A DNA stretch of 36,886 nt from Irineochytrium annulatum (GCA_027600665.1 JADGJL010000150.1:1-36886); one strand, 5' to 3'; shown: positions 1 through 11,185, counted from the stretch's first letter. Notes: generated by a model not told the origin, from the letters alone. A program made the numbers and translations.

Positions 1-339
1 CCTTCCCCGCCCGCCGAGGCCAACCTCCCACCTCCCAACTTCGCGCCGTCGAACCCGCCGTCGAACCCGCCTGCCGCTCCCTCGCCTTCGCCGTCCAATC
101 CCGCGCCGTCGTCAGCGGCGACATCGAAGGCGCCCAATGCGACGTCGCTCCCTAACCTGAACCCATCCAAGGTGGCCTCGAGCGCGAGCGCGAGCAGTTC
201 GGCTGCACCGACGCTGACGAGCGTGAGCGCGGCGGTGGTGGCTCCGACCCAGGCTGTGACGACGACGTCCGGTGGCAGGAGAGGCGTGGAGGTTGGCGTC
301 GGGGCGGTCGCGGTGCTTATTGCGGCCATGGTACTTTAA
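1..339 (+). CDS. C-terminal end of a GPI-anchored Ser/Pro/Ala-rich surface protein (5' end outside window)
   Basis: Frame 1 is open from the first base to a TAA at 337-339, giving 112 residues. The sequence is almost entirely Pro, Ser, Ala, Asn and Thr, like the O-glycosylated stalk of fungal cell-wall proteins. It ends in a short basic stretch (GGRRGVE) followed by about 15 hydrophobic residues (VGVGAVAVLIAAMVL) directly before the stop. That is the usual layout of a GPI-attachment signal, with the omega site probably in the preceding Ser/Gly-rich stretch. The N-terminal functional domain is not in the window, so the activity cannot be named. A plain C-terminal membrane anchor is the alternative reading. 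The reading frame is clear; the GPI call is inference from composition. Confidence 0.65.
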   Translation, partial: PSPPAEANLPPPNFAPSNPPSNPPAAPSPSPSNPAPSSAATSKAPNATSLPNLNPSKVASSASASSSAAPTLTSVSAAVVAPTQAVTTTSGGRRGVEVGVGAVAVLIAAMVL

Positions 340-962
340 ATTCAACTCTTTTTTTTTTCTTTTCTGTTTTTTTTTTTGTGGGGTGGGTTGTTTTGTAGCG
401 TTTGTTTGTTTTCTTCGTTTGGTTGTTGCCATTTCTATTATCACGTTTCCACAATTGGGTTTTGAATGTCGCCTTTAAATCAATAGAGTAAATTTAAAGC
501 GAACGACACCCGTTTATCTTGCAATTCTCCCTGCGACAACCCCGTTGCTTTTAGCCATCCCCCCTCTTTTTTTTAATAATTTTGCGATCAACCTCTGTCA
601 TTCACGCTTAACAAAACGTTAAGGTTCTCGTTTCCTGCTATGATCCGTTTACGGGATATTTTTTTATTTTTGTTACTAGAATTGGCTGGGTGCCAGCACG
701 AAGGTTTTAATAAAAGCGTGTAAAAGGACGCCAGCTTTTTTGCATCGCTAGGAAGGAATTTTTACTTGTATTTGACGGATGAAGGCCAAATGCTGGGTAA
801 GAAAATAGTATGTCTACCGCGTTCCCAAATATTTCAGTCATTGTGGAAGCTTCACTCTCCTCTTTGACGGACGCCCTTGTCCATTTCCCGCCAGATTCGA
901 ACCATTCCTCCCCGCCCTCGGCCTAAACTCTTGACCATCACCATCGAGCGAACAGCTTCAGA
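340..962. other. Intergenic, AT-rich, no gene seen
   Basis: This gap holds long T-runs just after the GPI-protein stop (about 347-376), which suit a 3' UTR and polyadenylation region. The last 100 nt before the ATG at 963 are C-rich and probably form the promoter and leader of the DUF2408 gene. No coding frame of convincing codon use was found. Confidence 0.5.
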
Positions 963-2828
963 ATGCCCGAAGTCCTTCAAGCGGCCGCCGCGATCAACAA
1001 CCTAAAGGCGCCACCATCCGCGTCAGACTCGACCGCAGTTGATGTTGAACATGAGAAGTTGCAGCAGCCGCGAAAGGTGCCCAAGAACGAGCAGCCCGTC
1101 CTCAGGGAGCTTTTCGACTTCAGACGCAGCCTCGTGCATCTGAGGAGGGACTCGCACGGCGCGATTACGCTGGCTGACGTGGACGCGAAAGCGAACGAGC
1201 TGTCGCTGGTATGAGCCAATCCGCGTTACTTGACGAACCGAGCTAAATGATTAACTTTAACGACCAGATCATGCACCGGCTTCGTGAGGTGCGGCGTGAC
1301 AATGCTCAAAAGAATCGATTAGACGACGTCGTGGACTCAATCTGGATGCATCTGTTTTACATATGGACCAAGATCGCTACGGTTGACGACTCGCTGTATC
1401 CGCTTTACGTCAATCTCGTCTCTGTCAGCAGGACGGCGGACGTGCTTCGAGCTTCGGGGGAATGGTTGCCGGAAGACATAAGGCCGCTTCAGGTGATTAA
1501 CTGTTAAATCAGGAGTTAGGTGTGCAAGGACTTACACCATTGCCTGCTATTCTTACCTCCATTACATGTCCACCAACTCTAAACCTCGCCATTTTTCAAA
1601 GGATCGTCTTAGGGAAGTGGACTCTCTCTTTGCCGCAGGTGCTAAGTTCATCAGCCCAACAAAGGGCAGTAACCTGGCTCCTGGTCAAGCCGTGCTTGCC
1701 AGCCTCCTTTCCCGCGCTCACCGTGCCGTCGCTATCCTAAACGACGAGGCTGAGCTGATCGACGACCAGCTTCGCCCGATCCATGATGATCTCGTGTCCC
1801 TCCAGCACGAGCTGGAGTTCCTTCGTGATGGCCCTCAAGCCTGCGCGCCCGAGGCTCTTGCGCCATTGGCAGACCGCGTCCGCGCTATCGAGGCATCCCG
1901 CGGCCCGACGGGCCGCTTCGACGCCGCTTCCGAGCCGACCTCCGTCACGCCGCGCGGGCAACCCACTTGCGCAGCCCTCCTTTCTCGCTGCTTCAACCTT
2001 CTCGCCGAGCTAGAGTCCCAGGTCGCCGTCCTCCCAGCTTCCTCTCCTTTGCAAGCCGACGCCCGCGCGCTCGACGCGATCTTGACCCGCCTGATCGTCC
2101 TTCGTCACGATAACAACCTCGCGTCCAAACCCGCCGAGCTATCCTCGCAGCTCGTCAACATCCAGCGCGACCTCGCCGTCATCGAGCGCCGCCGTATCTG
2201 TGGGACCTTCGTCCCACCTACGGACCCACCCTTCGGGGGTATGGACGCGACGTCGGCCGCGCTCTTGCCTGGCCAACACGCGCTGCATAGGCTGCTGAGG
2301 TTGTGCCACGAGCAGATCACGGCCATCGTAGACCCGCTGTGCCGGCCGGTGTCGGAGACGTTGTTGAAGAGCTACGAGGATCTGGTGCTGGCGCGCGCCG
2401 CGCTCCGGAGGGTGAGGAGGGACGTGCTGGGAGGGCGTTGTGCGGAGGCGGATCGCGAGCGCGAGGCGAGAAAGATCCTGGACGAAGTCGCGGCGCAGAT
2501 TAGGGACGTTGAGAGGACGAAGGTACGCGGGCTGTTCAGGGGCCACGCGGCAGTCGTGGCGGCGGCTGCGGCCACGGCCGTGGAGGGGGAGATGAGGGCA
2601 TATGGGATGGTTGGGGCGTTTTCGCCGAGGGAGGAAACGGCGGAAGGGAAACAGCGAGATGAAGATGAGGAGCGGGACGAGGAGATCCTTAGATGGTTGG
2701 ACCCAAAGGGTACTGGAGAAGAAGTGCCAGCGGGACAGGCCGTCGTTGGCGCGTTAGTGGATGAGTGTGAAAGCCTGTTGTGGGAGACGCGGTGCTTGTT
2801 GGATGTGAAGGGGGGGGCTGCTTCATAA
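963..2828 (+). CDS. DUF2408-family protein
   Basis: Three exons join in frame: 963-1208, 1268-1492 and 1602-2828, giving 565 residues. Both introns (59 and 109 nt) are GT-AG and fall between codons. The protein is alpha-helical and built of repeats of one pattern: a leucine-rich helix such as LYPLYVNLVSV or LRPIHDDLVSLQHEL, a connector with G-x-F (GAKF, TGRF, CGTF) and then a G-Q-x-x-L-x-x-L-L helix (LAPGQAVLASLL, LLPGQHALHRLL). Repeated PI/PLY...L helices followed by GKF-like and GQ-LL motifs are, from memory, the hallmark of the fungal DUF2408 domain, whose function is not established. The C-terminal 100 residues are Glu/Lys-rich. No signal peptide or membrane segment is visible. The ATG at 963 is the first one in the open frame and follows a pyrimidine-rich leader. 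Confidence 0.75.
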
Positions 2829-2914
2829 GAAAGATGGAGCGCTGAGCCTGTACGACCGACCGTTGGCCGTCATAAAAGCTTGATGGGTGGATTGGGAAGG
2901 GAAGGAAGTCGCGG

Positions 2915-4974
2915 ATGTCCTCACTAGCAATTGTTTTTTCTATGAGTGAGTTGTCGCATGGAAGTACTCTCAAAAACAACACTTGTTTGTCTGTTTCATC
3001 GGTGGCATCATTGCTCACCGAAGGCAGTCGTCCAGCCTCCAAGACGGCGTCCTCTGCATACCACCCGGTTGATACCGAATTCAACCACGGCACACCAACT
3101 CGCTTCCCCAAGCGGTCCTCATCGCTCGTGGTCCCGCCGTCCGCTCAATCCGCACGTCAGTGGTGGTCTTTTACACCCTTCAGACGGCACGACCGCCCAG
3201 ACCGGACACACGACGGGGGACGCGAAGGCCTGGAGCTAACAGAACGAGATAATGAAGAGGCGACCGCGCTTCAACGGCATTTACCCTTGCAACCGACGCC
3301 TGTGATGCCGGAAGAATACGACGAGCCACCGGAGCGGCCGCGACGGCCTTCGGTCATATCCAGGATGGTCAGCATAGTGCGAGATCCCTCGCAAATCGGG
3401 GGGATGCGCCAGCGCGCTAACCTATCTCCTGACGCGAATCATGACCTCGAAGATGATGCTGACCTGGAGGACATACCCGACCATTCCGACGCGCCCACAC
3501 GCCGCCTCCGCACCCGCCAGGGCACGATCTTCGACCGCTTCGACAACCTGCACCCGAACGACGATGAGACAGACCACGGTTTTCACCGCCACCATCGCAC
3601 CAACCACTCCTTTGGTTGGCATAACTCTCACGACAACACGCTGACGGACGAGGAGCGCATGGCTTATCAATTTCATCTTTCCCAGCTCCTCAACTATCAT
3701 TACCGTTTTCAGAAGTGGCATCTCACAGTCATTTTGGTCCTTACCGGCCTGGCGATGGTGGCCCTCGTTGGGACGTTCGGATACCTCAATTACAGGGATG
3801 GCACCGCGAGCCTGAACACTGTCGACGCGTCACGGCCTTACGGTGGCGGGGAGATGTCGATGTTCCCACCGGCGGACCCGGCGCTGCCGCTGGCGTCCAT
3901 CTCGGCGTGGCTTGCAGACTATCAGTGCGCTAAGCTTGGGTTGAACGGGTCGAGCCTTGTGATTGTGAATTTGGACGTGTCGACGATCGACCCCGCGACG
4001 CAGCAGGCTGCCGTCGGGTACCACCTGTCGTTCACGCCTTGCGGGGACTATGCAATTGTCGGGCAGAGATCGACGGAGCCGAACCTCCGGTATCCGCTGA
4101 CGCTTGTGTTTGGAGGTTCGTTGCCAACTAACCTTACTGATTCTTAGCTTGAAAGCTCATCGTCTGATTTTACCTTGATAGAAATCGCGTTAATTCAGTT
4201 CGCTAGCGAGGCGCCCATGCCGGACTCCTATATATCCACTTCCTTTGCCACTGGTGACCTCAACAACTACCCCTTCGATCACTACACCGGCAACGTTCTT
4301 CAGGTCGTCGCGACGGCGGCCGTAAACTCCTCCGTCTCGGTGAAGGTGCCCCTGATGCTCCGGTTCACAGGGGCGGCGCAGACGTACGCGATCTCGGTCC
4401 TGTTGAATCAAGATGTAAGCGAAGGCGGGAGGGGCCAGGCGTTGTGGTTCCAGATGGCGGTCGACAGGAGCGTCTCGACAAAGCTGTTTTCGCTGATGGT
4501 TATGGTGGTGATGTGGGCCGTCAGTTTGATTGCGTTTGGGCTTAGCGTCGTGAGCTGGTTCGCGTGGAAGAAGGTCGAGCCGCCAATTATTCCGTTCTCG
4601 CTGGCGCTCTTGTGAGTACGCGCGATGGACGGAAGAACGTCTCTCTTCTTTACTCCGTGCTCGAGATATCTAATCGATATAGGTTCGCCCTCCCTGCGCT
4701 GAGGAACGCGCAGTCGTCGGCCCCGCCGATCGGGTGCATGTCTGACGTCCTAAGCTTTTTTTGGGCAATGGTCCTGTGCGCATCTGCCTCGTCCATCTTC
4801 ATGGCGAACTACATTTACTTCTCCACGGGTCACCTAAAGCCATTTACGTTCCAATTTTTTGAAGAGGGAGGATTCAAGGGAAGACGTGGGAGGAGAGAGA
4901 TGGAGGTGATGGAGACGGAGTTGCACGACGACGCTGTGCATGCGGATGGTGGGAAGGATGGTGGAGCTTTTTAG
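2915..4974 (+). CDS. DUF4436-family multi-pass membrane protein
   Basis: Exons 2915-4115, 4182-4611 and 4683-4974 join to 640 residues. The introns are 66 and 71 nt with good donors (gttcgt, gtgagt) and acceptors; the first has a ctaac branch site. The first 250 residues are disordered, charged and His/Asp-rich. A membrane segment follows (LTVILVLTGLAMVALVG, about residue 270), then a roughly 200-residue ectodomain containing YPFDHY, and three more hydrophobic segments near the C-terminus. The conserved-looking stretch APPIGCMSDVLSFFW between the last two segments, together with YPFD, is what I recognise as DUF4436, a family found in actinobacteria and fungi without an assigned function. The tail is acidic and cytosolic-looking. 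The start is uncertain: ATG at 2915 or 2942, because the N-terminus has no conserved feature. Confidence 0.72.
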
Positions 4975-5046
4975 GACCATAAATTGTATTAAGGCATTTG
5001 TTTATTATGACATTACGCAACATTTCTGCACTCTTGCAACCGATTT

Positions 5047-5537
5047 ATGCCTCCTCCTTTCAGTAAACGCGATCCCAGCGCGTTCTCCGCACCACCACCT
5101 AGCTACTGCTTACCGCCGTCCTCGCGGCCCGGCACGGCCGCTGGCGAGGGCCAACAGGCGTCGGTGGCGGGGTCTCCTCGCTCCACGCCGTACTCCTTAC
5201 GCATCTCCACCAAGACATGGTCGACATGCTCGAGAATCAAAAAAGGTAACATCTTCTTCGTACCGACGAACGAGTTGAGTTTAACTTATTTTTCGCTTTC
5301 ACAACGAGATGCTCCGAGTCGTTAAAGCTGTCGTGGGTGACGACGAATTTCCGATGCAGGGATGGCGAGGAGCAGGCGAAGATGCCGCGTAAGTTCACCT
5401 TTGTAATCAACAACGGGAGTCCAGGATTAACATGAGCCTTGTTTTTAGTGTTTGTCCTAACGTGCATATCACTGCAGGCTACCGACGGCGTCGCGGACGA
5501 CGCCGTACACACGTTATACCGGCCGTTCTCATTTTAA
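5047..5537 (+). CDS. Small four-exon hypothetical protein (about 70 to 88 residues)
   Basis: No single frame is long here, but splicing gives a coherent small protein. The exons are 5047-5062, 5158-5245, then 5309-5388 or 5360-5388, then 5449-5537. The second intron has two acceptors (5308 and 5359) that keep the same frame, giving 88 or 71 residues. The donors gtaaac, gtaaca and gtaagt and the acceptors caacag, acgag or tgcag, and ttttag are all plausible. Recognisable stretches are HLHQDMVDMLENQKR, an amphipathic helix, and MPLFVLTCISLQATDGVADD near the C-terminus, ending in LYRPFSF. The regular hydrophobic spacing and frame continuity across three introns suggest a real gene. I do not recognise the family. 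The first intron (95 nt, 5063-5157) is the weakest join; starting at the in-frame ATG at 5217 would avoid it. Confidence 0.45.
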
Positions 5538-5766
5538 AGAATTTTTAAGGTGTTTGAGCAGTTGCGACAGCGCCTGCTGTGAGGACGTGTACCTGCGTGG
5601 GAGCAACGTAGCTGGACATTGCGGTGATGAAAGTTATTTTGAAATTACATAATATTGGCTGCTGGTAGCGCCCGAGTTTTTACCTTCCTGCATTCCGTCC
5701 CGATGGACAAAGAGCGTGATAACTGACCAGTGAGTCCGGCGGTCGTCAATTCCGTGCATCTCCATC

Positions 5767-6778
5767 ATGGCTGAGGATGTCGCAGACCTGTTCGAGTCCG
5801 GCCTCGGCCCGATCTTCGATGAGCCGAGGTTCGCCCACGGCGGGATGGGAGAGCGCTACGTTCTCGACCTGCCCGCGACGTCTGACCGGTCGGCGCTGAG
5901 GGCCGAGGTCGATATCCCGACGCCGGCGGACCAGAACGTCGGCCTGCAGGCCCACTACGTATGGCAGAGCAGCGTCGTGCTGTCGCGTTTGATAGCTTCG
6001 GAGGGGTTTGCCAAGGTATGGCGTGCACAGAGGATGCTTTTTCCGGAGGCTGATCTTCCACATTAAGGGCTGCCGCGTACTCGAGATGGGTGCGGGTGCG
6101 GGCCTGTGTTCGGTCGTCGCGGGCTTGTGTGGAGCGCGGATGGTCGTCACGACGGACTACCCGGATGAGGGGATTACTGCCTGCCTCGTCCGCAATCTGG
6201 CCAGGAACCTGGGCGAAGACCACCGCGTCGGCGGATCGGCCTCCGCGACGGCGACAGACGGGCTTTGGGACGTTATACCTCACGCTTGGGCTGAGCCGTC
6301 GTTGGAAGGCGTTTTGTCGAGGTTAGTGAAATGGTTAGTACTCTCCAAGCGACGCGTTAACCGCTGCACCACCAGGCTTTTTGGCGGCGGGGGTAATGAG
6401 CTCGTACACGTGCTTCTCGCCGATGTTCTCTGGATTTCAGCCTCGCACGGGGCCCTGCTCTCGGATTTGGACACCATCCTGTCGCGCGCGCCACAGGGCA
6501 GCGCCGTGCACGTCACGGCCGGCTATCACACTGGCTTGCAGGCGGTTGAGTCATTTTTCACGATGGCCAGCGAGCGCGAGTTCGCTGTCGAGAGGGTCGG
6601 GCATGTGCGTGTGGGATCTATCGATGGCGAGTACCAGTATTTCGGGAGCAATGAGGTTTTAGCGGAAAGGAACTTGAACGACGCCAGCGAGAGGAAGCGA
6701 TGGGTTGTTATGTATCGATTGCGAAAGGACGCGAGATCGAGTCAAGAAGACGCTAACTTACAAGAAATTCCAACCTGA
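5767..6778 (+). CDS. SAM-dependent methyltransferase, family 16 (Nnt1/Efm7-like)
   Basis: Exons 5767-6015, 6068-6321 and 6376-6778 give 301 residues. The AdoMet-binding motif I is VLEMGAGAGL (residues 87-96), followed by the TTDYPDEG loop typical of the Methyltransf_16 (PF10294) fold. The downstream LLADVLW and H-x-x-LL pattern is also family-typical, as is the N-terminal HYVWQSSVVLSRLI that precedes motif I. Members methylate lysines or alpha-amino groups of proteins; yeast Nnt1/Efm7 acts on eEF1A, and the vertebrate relative NNMT acts on nicotinamide. The substrate here cannot be read from sequence. The second intron (54 nt, 6322-6375) is a multiple of three and stop-free, so a retained form would be 18 residues longer. 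The C-terminal tail is hydrophilic. Confidence 0.8.
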
Positions 6779-7178
6779 CGGAACACCGCTGCTAACAGCT
6801 ATACAAGTGATCATATCTTGTTTAAACGTTGCCTTTCCTTCCGAAGTCGAATAGCGGAACGGAATTTTGACGTGATCTGACCTTGAAATGATTGCCGGAT
6901 CTAACGAATCTGACAAGTCGGGAACGTGACTTCATCGCCGCCAGGAATCTTGTAGGCGTCGGAGCTCGGACGACAAGAGCCAGGAGGGCTCTCGTGCCGT
7001 TTGCAGGCAGATCAATCGCGTTGGTGCTCGTCACCCTCGTCGTCCTGCCTGGGACTGGAGCCCTGGACTGGAGCCAGCAATCCGGCCCTTCTGCCACGCT
7101 CCCGAACGGAGGACCCTCCTTGTCTAACCCTCCCTCACCTCATCTGACTGCCTCATCGGCTCTTTCCAATCCGCCACC
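6779..7178. other. Intergenic, no gene supported
   Basis: A plus-strand frame opens at about 6892 and runs into the next gene out of frame with it, but it has no recognisable domain and its second half is a shadow of the transporter exon. I read the gap as the 3' UTR of the methyltransferase gene plus the promoter of the transporter gene. Confidence 0.4.
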
Positions 7179-9226
7179 ATGCGGCTTCCGTTTTCCCTCC
7201 CGCTTTGTCGGCCAGGCCCAGACGACCTCCGACGCGGGCTCACGCTCCTTATGTCCTTTCTTTCGCTCCTCTGCGCCGGCTCTCTCTTCAGCTTCGGCTC
7301 GTTCTCCAGCGACCTCCAAGCCCGATTTGGGTTCTCCAGCCAGGACATCAACGTAGTGTCCGCGACGGGAATTGCAGCGCTGTGAGTGATTTCGCCGGAG
7401 CTGCATAATCGCTCGTTCTCTTTCTCTCTTTATCATCTGATGAAGACTGCACGCAGGTACACGCCATTCCTCGTCATCGGGCCGATCTGGGACCGATTCG
7501 GCGTCAGGGTCACGATGGTGAGTTGAAGGCTTTTCTGCATGGACGGTGGCTGGATGAGGCCTGAAGCCGCGGAAAATGCGATTGTGGTCCGCGGATGACG
7601 ACGGGACTTACGCGGACGACGGCCATCATGACGGCCGGCGCGGCTCAGCGGGTCCCGTGAGTCGCCCATTGTCGGTCATCACGGCCGCGTCTATTTCCCT
7701 GTTCATGCCAAACCCTTCACAAAGCCACTTCAAGCCTTTTTTTGGACCATTTTGCTAAAATACTCCTTCTTTTAGTCAATGGCCGCAATCACCTTCGGCC
7801 TGGGCTTCCTTCTCATGTACTTAGCCTACATTGGTGACCTGCCGGACGCAATGAGGACTGTCGGCGCCATCTCGGTGTACTACTTCATGGCGGGATGGGG
7901 CTCTTGCTCAAGGTTGGCTGGTACCCAGTCAACAAGATTTAAAGCGTTAATAGCTTCATGGCATGTTTTGCTGTCAACATGACGAACTTTGCGCCGCGAT
8001 ACTCGGGTCTCCTGGCAGGCGTCCTAGGCATCTTTTGTAAGTCGACTCAAGCTGCGAAATTAATGACTGCGGATTAACTTCGCTTGCCAGACGCCCTGAG
8101 CGCGACGCTGTATGCGCAGATTTATGCAGCATCGTACACCACCAATACAGCCGCGTTCCTCCTCTTTATGAGCCTGTCGACTTTCGGTGTTAATTTTGTC
8201 GCAACGCTCACCATGTCGGTCGTCCGCTGGACGCCACCTGCACCTTTGCCGAAAGCAGACTTCACCGCTTCTTCGACTGATGGTGACGCCGCAGTGATTG
8301 TCATGAAAACGGCGGAAGCCGACGTCGATAAGGATCAACCCGCTGCGCTTACGGTGTCAGACGACGGCGAGGTCGGGACCAGTAAGGCCCATGCCGTTGC
8401 GTCGCTTGACGGTGCGGCTTTGGTTGATAGTGGCGCGACGTCGGAGGGAGAGGTGACCCCGCAGGCAGGGGAGGGGAAGGACATGACGCCGCTTCAGATC
8501 CTGAAGTCGCCCGCGTTCTGGCTGTACGCCATGGCCTTCATCTGGCTACAAGGGCTGACGTACTTCAACAACGTGAGCTTTCGAGATTAAGTCAGTTCGC
8601 TTTCGTTCCATGTTTTAATATCCACGCAGATTGGTACCATCGTATCCTCCCTCGCGGGGCCTAGCGCCAACCCCACCGCCGTCTCCTCCACCACCTCCCT
8701 ACATGTGACCCTCCTCTCCATCTCCAACTGCCTCGCCCGCCTCCTCTTTGGCGCGGGATCCGACGTCCTGGTCTCGCGACTCCACCTCGACCGCTCCCTC
8801 CTCTTCCTCACCGGCCACCTCATCACCGCCGTCCCGCTCGCCATCCTCGGCTTCTCGACCGACGCGATAAGTGACGCCGCGCTCTGCTTCGCGTCCATCA
8901 CGACGGGCTTCGGGTGGGGCGCCGTCAGCGCCGTCTTCACGCCCCTCACGAGGGATTTTTTCGGCCTCGCGCATTTTGGGTCGGCGTGCGCGTTCGTTAT
9001 GGCCGCCATCCCCGCGGGACTGTTTACGTCAAATGTGATCTTCGGGTCCTACTTCGACTCGGCCACCGCGTCGGGATGTCGCGGCGCGGGTTGCTTCGGT
9101 TGGGCTTTTAAGGTGTTCTTCGCCATCCAGATGGTCCCCATTGTCTTCAGCTTGGTGCTGTTCGTGGGGAGGGAGTGGGCAAAGAGGAGGGGCAGCGCGG
9201 GTGCGGCAACACAGGCGCCGGCTTAG
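7179..9226 (+). CDS. Major facilitator transporter, Nodulin-like/Mch1-like
   Basis: Six exons join in frame to 520 residues: 7179-7381, 7457-7517, 7776-7912, 7954-8036, 8091-8572 and 8630-9226. The first membrane segment (SLLCAGSLFSFGSFSSDLQ) followed by FGFSSQDINVVSATG, and later a serine-rich loop before a Thr/Asn-containing helix (AVNMTNFAPRYSGLLAG), match the Nodulin-like MFS group that includes yeast Mch1. About twelve hydrophobic segments are present. They are split by a hydrophilic loop of about 100 residues rich in Ala, Asp and Val (encoded by about 8230-8480), where the central cytosolic loop is expected. Mch1 is vacuolar and its substrate is not firmly known; none is assigned here. 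Odd points: one intron is 258 nt (7518-7775) and another only 41 nt (7913-7953). Confidence 0.8.
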
Positions 9227-9532
9227 CGATGATGAGGCTGCGGCTAGAAAGAGCCTTATTTTTTTTTTCTGCGGATGACTGCAATAATGATGACCTTATA
9301 TCTCCCTTTTTTGGCAACACGATTACACATAGCACCTGATATTGCATTACTATGTAATTTTATTTTTAGTAGTAAATTAATATATAATACTGAAGTTGCA
9401 AAGAGCGGGCGGGGGTGATTAGGCAAATCATATGTATGTGTCCCATCTCACTTTGTGTTTACATGCGACGGCGCACACATCTGTTAAAATACATATGTAA
9501 AACTGACCATGTAGTAGCAACGTTTGGATAAA
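9227..9532. other. Convergent 3' flank, AT-rich
   Basis: This gap lies between two converging genes. It contains T-runs and an AT-rich block around 9330-9385 (repeated tta/taat), consistent with two polyadenylation regions. No gene was seen. Confidence 0.45.
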
Positions 9533-10201
9533 TCACTTGGCGAATGTTTTAACTGGCGGCGTGGGCGTGGGGTATCCAGGTCCGATGATGCAAAGCAGGT
9601 TCTGCGGATAAATCCTAAGAACGAATTGCAGTTCAGATCACGCCGACATGCTCCACCCAACAAGCACCATAAGAAAAGAGCACTCACGGAATCCGATAGC
9701 AATCCAAGCTCGGGTTCAAGCTTTGCAAGTACGCGACCGTGACGCCAAACTTTGTCGCAATGGCCCAACACGAGTCCCCCGGCATGATCTCGTACACCTC
9801 CGTGCAACCATTTGGACTCCTCGTCGGAGTCGACGGGCACGTCGCATCCGGCCCCACGGTGCAGAGCGGGGAGACGCACAGCGTCTGGGTCGGGTAGATG
9901 AGGTTGCAGTCGGCGTTAGGGTTGTAGGACTCCAGTTGCGCAAGGGTCAGGCCCTGCGAGACGGCGATCGAGTAGCAGCTCTGGCCTTCCTGTTGCGGGG
10001 ATGATTTGGCATTGAGTAGGGCTCCATGTTGAACGAGGAGTTGCATGCGAGCAGGCCATCTCTTACCAGAACTGTGAGGGTGACCGCGCAGTTACCCGGC
10101 GGTGGCGGGCCAAAGGGGACGGGAGAGCGACGGTGGACGCCACGGCCGGCGGCGGACGGGGTGAGGCTGGCAATCAGGAGGGCGTGCAACAGGGCGAGCA
10201 T
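9533..10201 (-). CDS. Secreted protein with two LysM domains
   Basis: Minus-strand exons 10201-10067, 9989-9688 and 9614-9533 give 172 residues. The N-terminus MLALLHALLIASLTPSAAG is a clear secretion signal. LysM 1 spans about residues 38-88 (GQSCYSIAVSQGLTLAQLE, then NPNADC and QTLC). LysM 2 spans about residues 107-155 (GDSCWAIATKFGVTVAYLQ, then NPSLDCYRI and NLLC). The Y-x-V/I...GD-x-C-x-x-I-A...L...NP...DC...LC pattern is that of fungal extracellular LysM proteins, which bind chitin oligomers or other N-acetylglucosamine glycans. There is no catalytic domain and no GPI signal; a short Pro/Thr tail ends the protein. It could shield the fungus' own wall or sequester chitin fragments; this role is inferred. 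The last exon (82 nt) supplies the final Cys of LysM 2, which supports the join. Confidence 0.85.
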
Positions 10202-10693
10202 GCTGTAAGTCTTGACTCAAATTCAGAGTCCGACATTGGCGTCGGCCTCCACAGTTGGACGGCTGTTGCAACGACGACGCGATTAGATTGCTCTCACGAG
10301 TTGTCCACTTACGAAGGTTAGGTTAGAGACGGAGTTACCAACGTAGTAACAGAGGAAGAATAAACTTGCTTCTCTCATAACAACGTAAATGTACTTCCAC
10401 GAATTCTCAACGTCCCTCGATGTACGATGCACTACATTCCACCTGAACCTATGCAATTCATAGCCTCAACCTCTTATTTGATCTCCGTGTATTTATTGAA
10501 ATACATAGCATAACCACCCAAGAACGGCGATCATCATTCCTACCCACTGCCGCCTCCAAAGCGCACAACAGGCCGCCACCACTCCATCATCCTCCGCTAA
10601 ACGATCGAGAACGCCAGCGCACACTTCCAACCTCTCCTGCGACATACGCCAACCCAGTCCCACAACCAACCAAGTCCGTTCAGCTCATAATAT
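10202..10693. other. Intergenic between the LysM and RPL34 genes
   Basis: Both flanking genes are on the minus strand, so the right part is the RPL34 3' UTR and the left part the LysM-gene promoter. Codon-like composition is absent and no RNA gene was recognised. Confidence 0.4.
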
Positions 10694-11185
10694 TTACTTC
10701 TTAGACTTCTTGGCCTTGACCGGCTTCGACGCGGCCTTAGCCTCCTCCTGCTGGTTCTTGAGCACCTTCTTGACGATCTTCTGCTCCTCGATCAAGAAGG
10801 CCCTCACGATCCTCTGCCGCACGCACGTCGCGCACCGGGACCCGCCGTACGGCCGGCTGACGGACTTGACGCGCTTCGAGATACGCGCGTAGGAAGCCGA
10901 GCGGAGGTTGGGGACCTGTGGCGTGATCAATCAACAGGAACCCCACACAAGCGCAAGAAAGATTCAACTTACACCAGCAAGCTTGTCACCGCAGTCGCCG
11001 CACTTGGGCGCGCCGGTGAGCTTCTTCACGCGCTGGTAGACAAGCTTGCCACCTGTAGACAACGTCAACGGGACCGTTTACTCAAATAAACCAGAAAGTA
11101 GCCCACCTGGAGTCTTGACGATCCGGTGCTTGTTGGAGTTGGTGTTGTAGGAAAGGCGACGGCGGTAGGTGACACGCTGGACCAT
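10694..11185 (-). CDS. RPL34: 60S ribosomal protein L34 (eL34)
   Basis: Minus-strand exons 11185-11107, 11052-10973 and 10915-10694 encode 126 residues. The N-terminus [19 protein letters not shown] is essentially the family signature, and the middle carries the zinc-binding pairs [12 protein letters not shown] and [11 protein letters not shown]. The C-terminal half ([11 protein letters not shown], then [14 protein letters not shown]) matches eL34 throughout, and the Lys/Ala-rich tail KAKKSKK is typical. The protein is a component of the large cytosolic ribosomal subunit. The introns are 54 and 57 nt. A splice acceptor (gcctcgcag) five nucleotides before the ATG indicates a spliced 5' UTR, common in fungal ribosomal-protein genes. 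Confidence 0.96.

Noticed and set aside
6892..7356. 154-residue plus-strand frame before and over the transporter start
   Set aside because: Its second half overlaps the transporter's first exon in another frame, and the transporter frame carries the membrane-helix signal.
8587..9009. 140-residue minus-strand frame opposite the transporter's last exon
   Set aside because: The plus strand there encodes clear membrane helices of the transporter; the minus frame has no recognisable feature.
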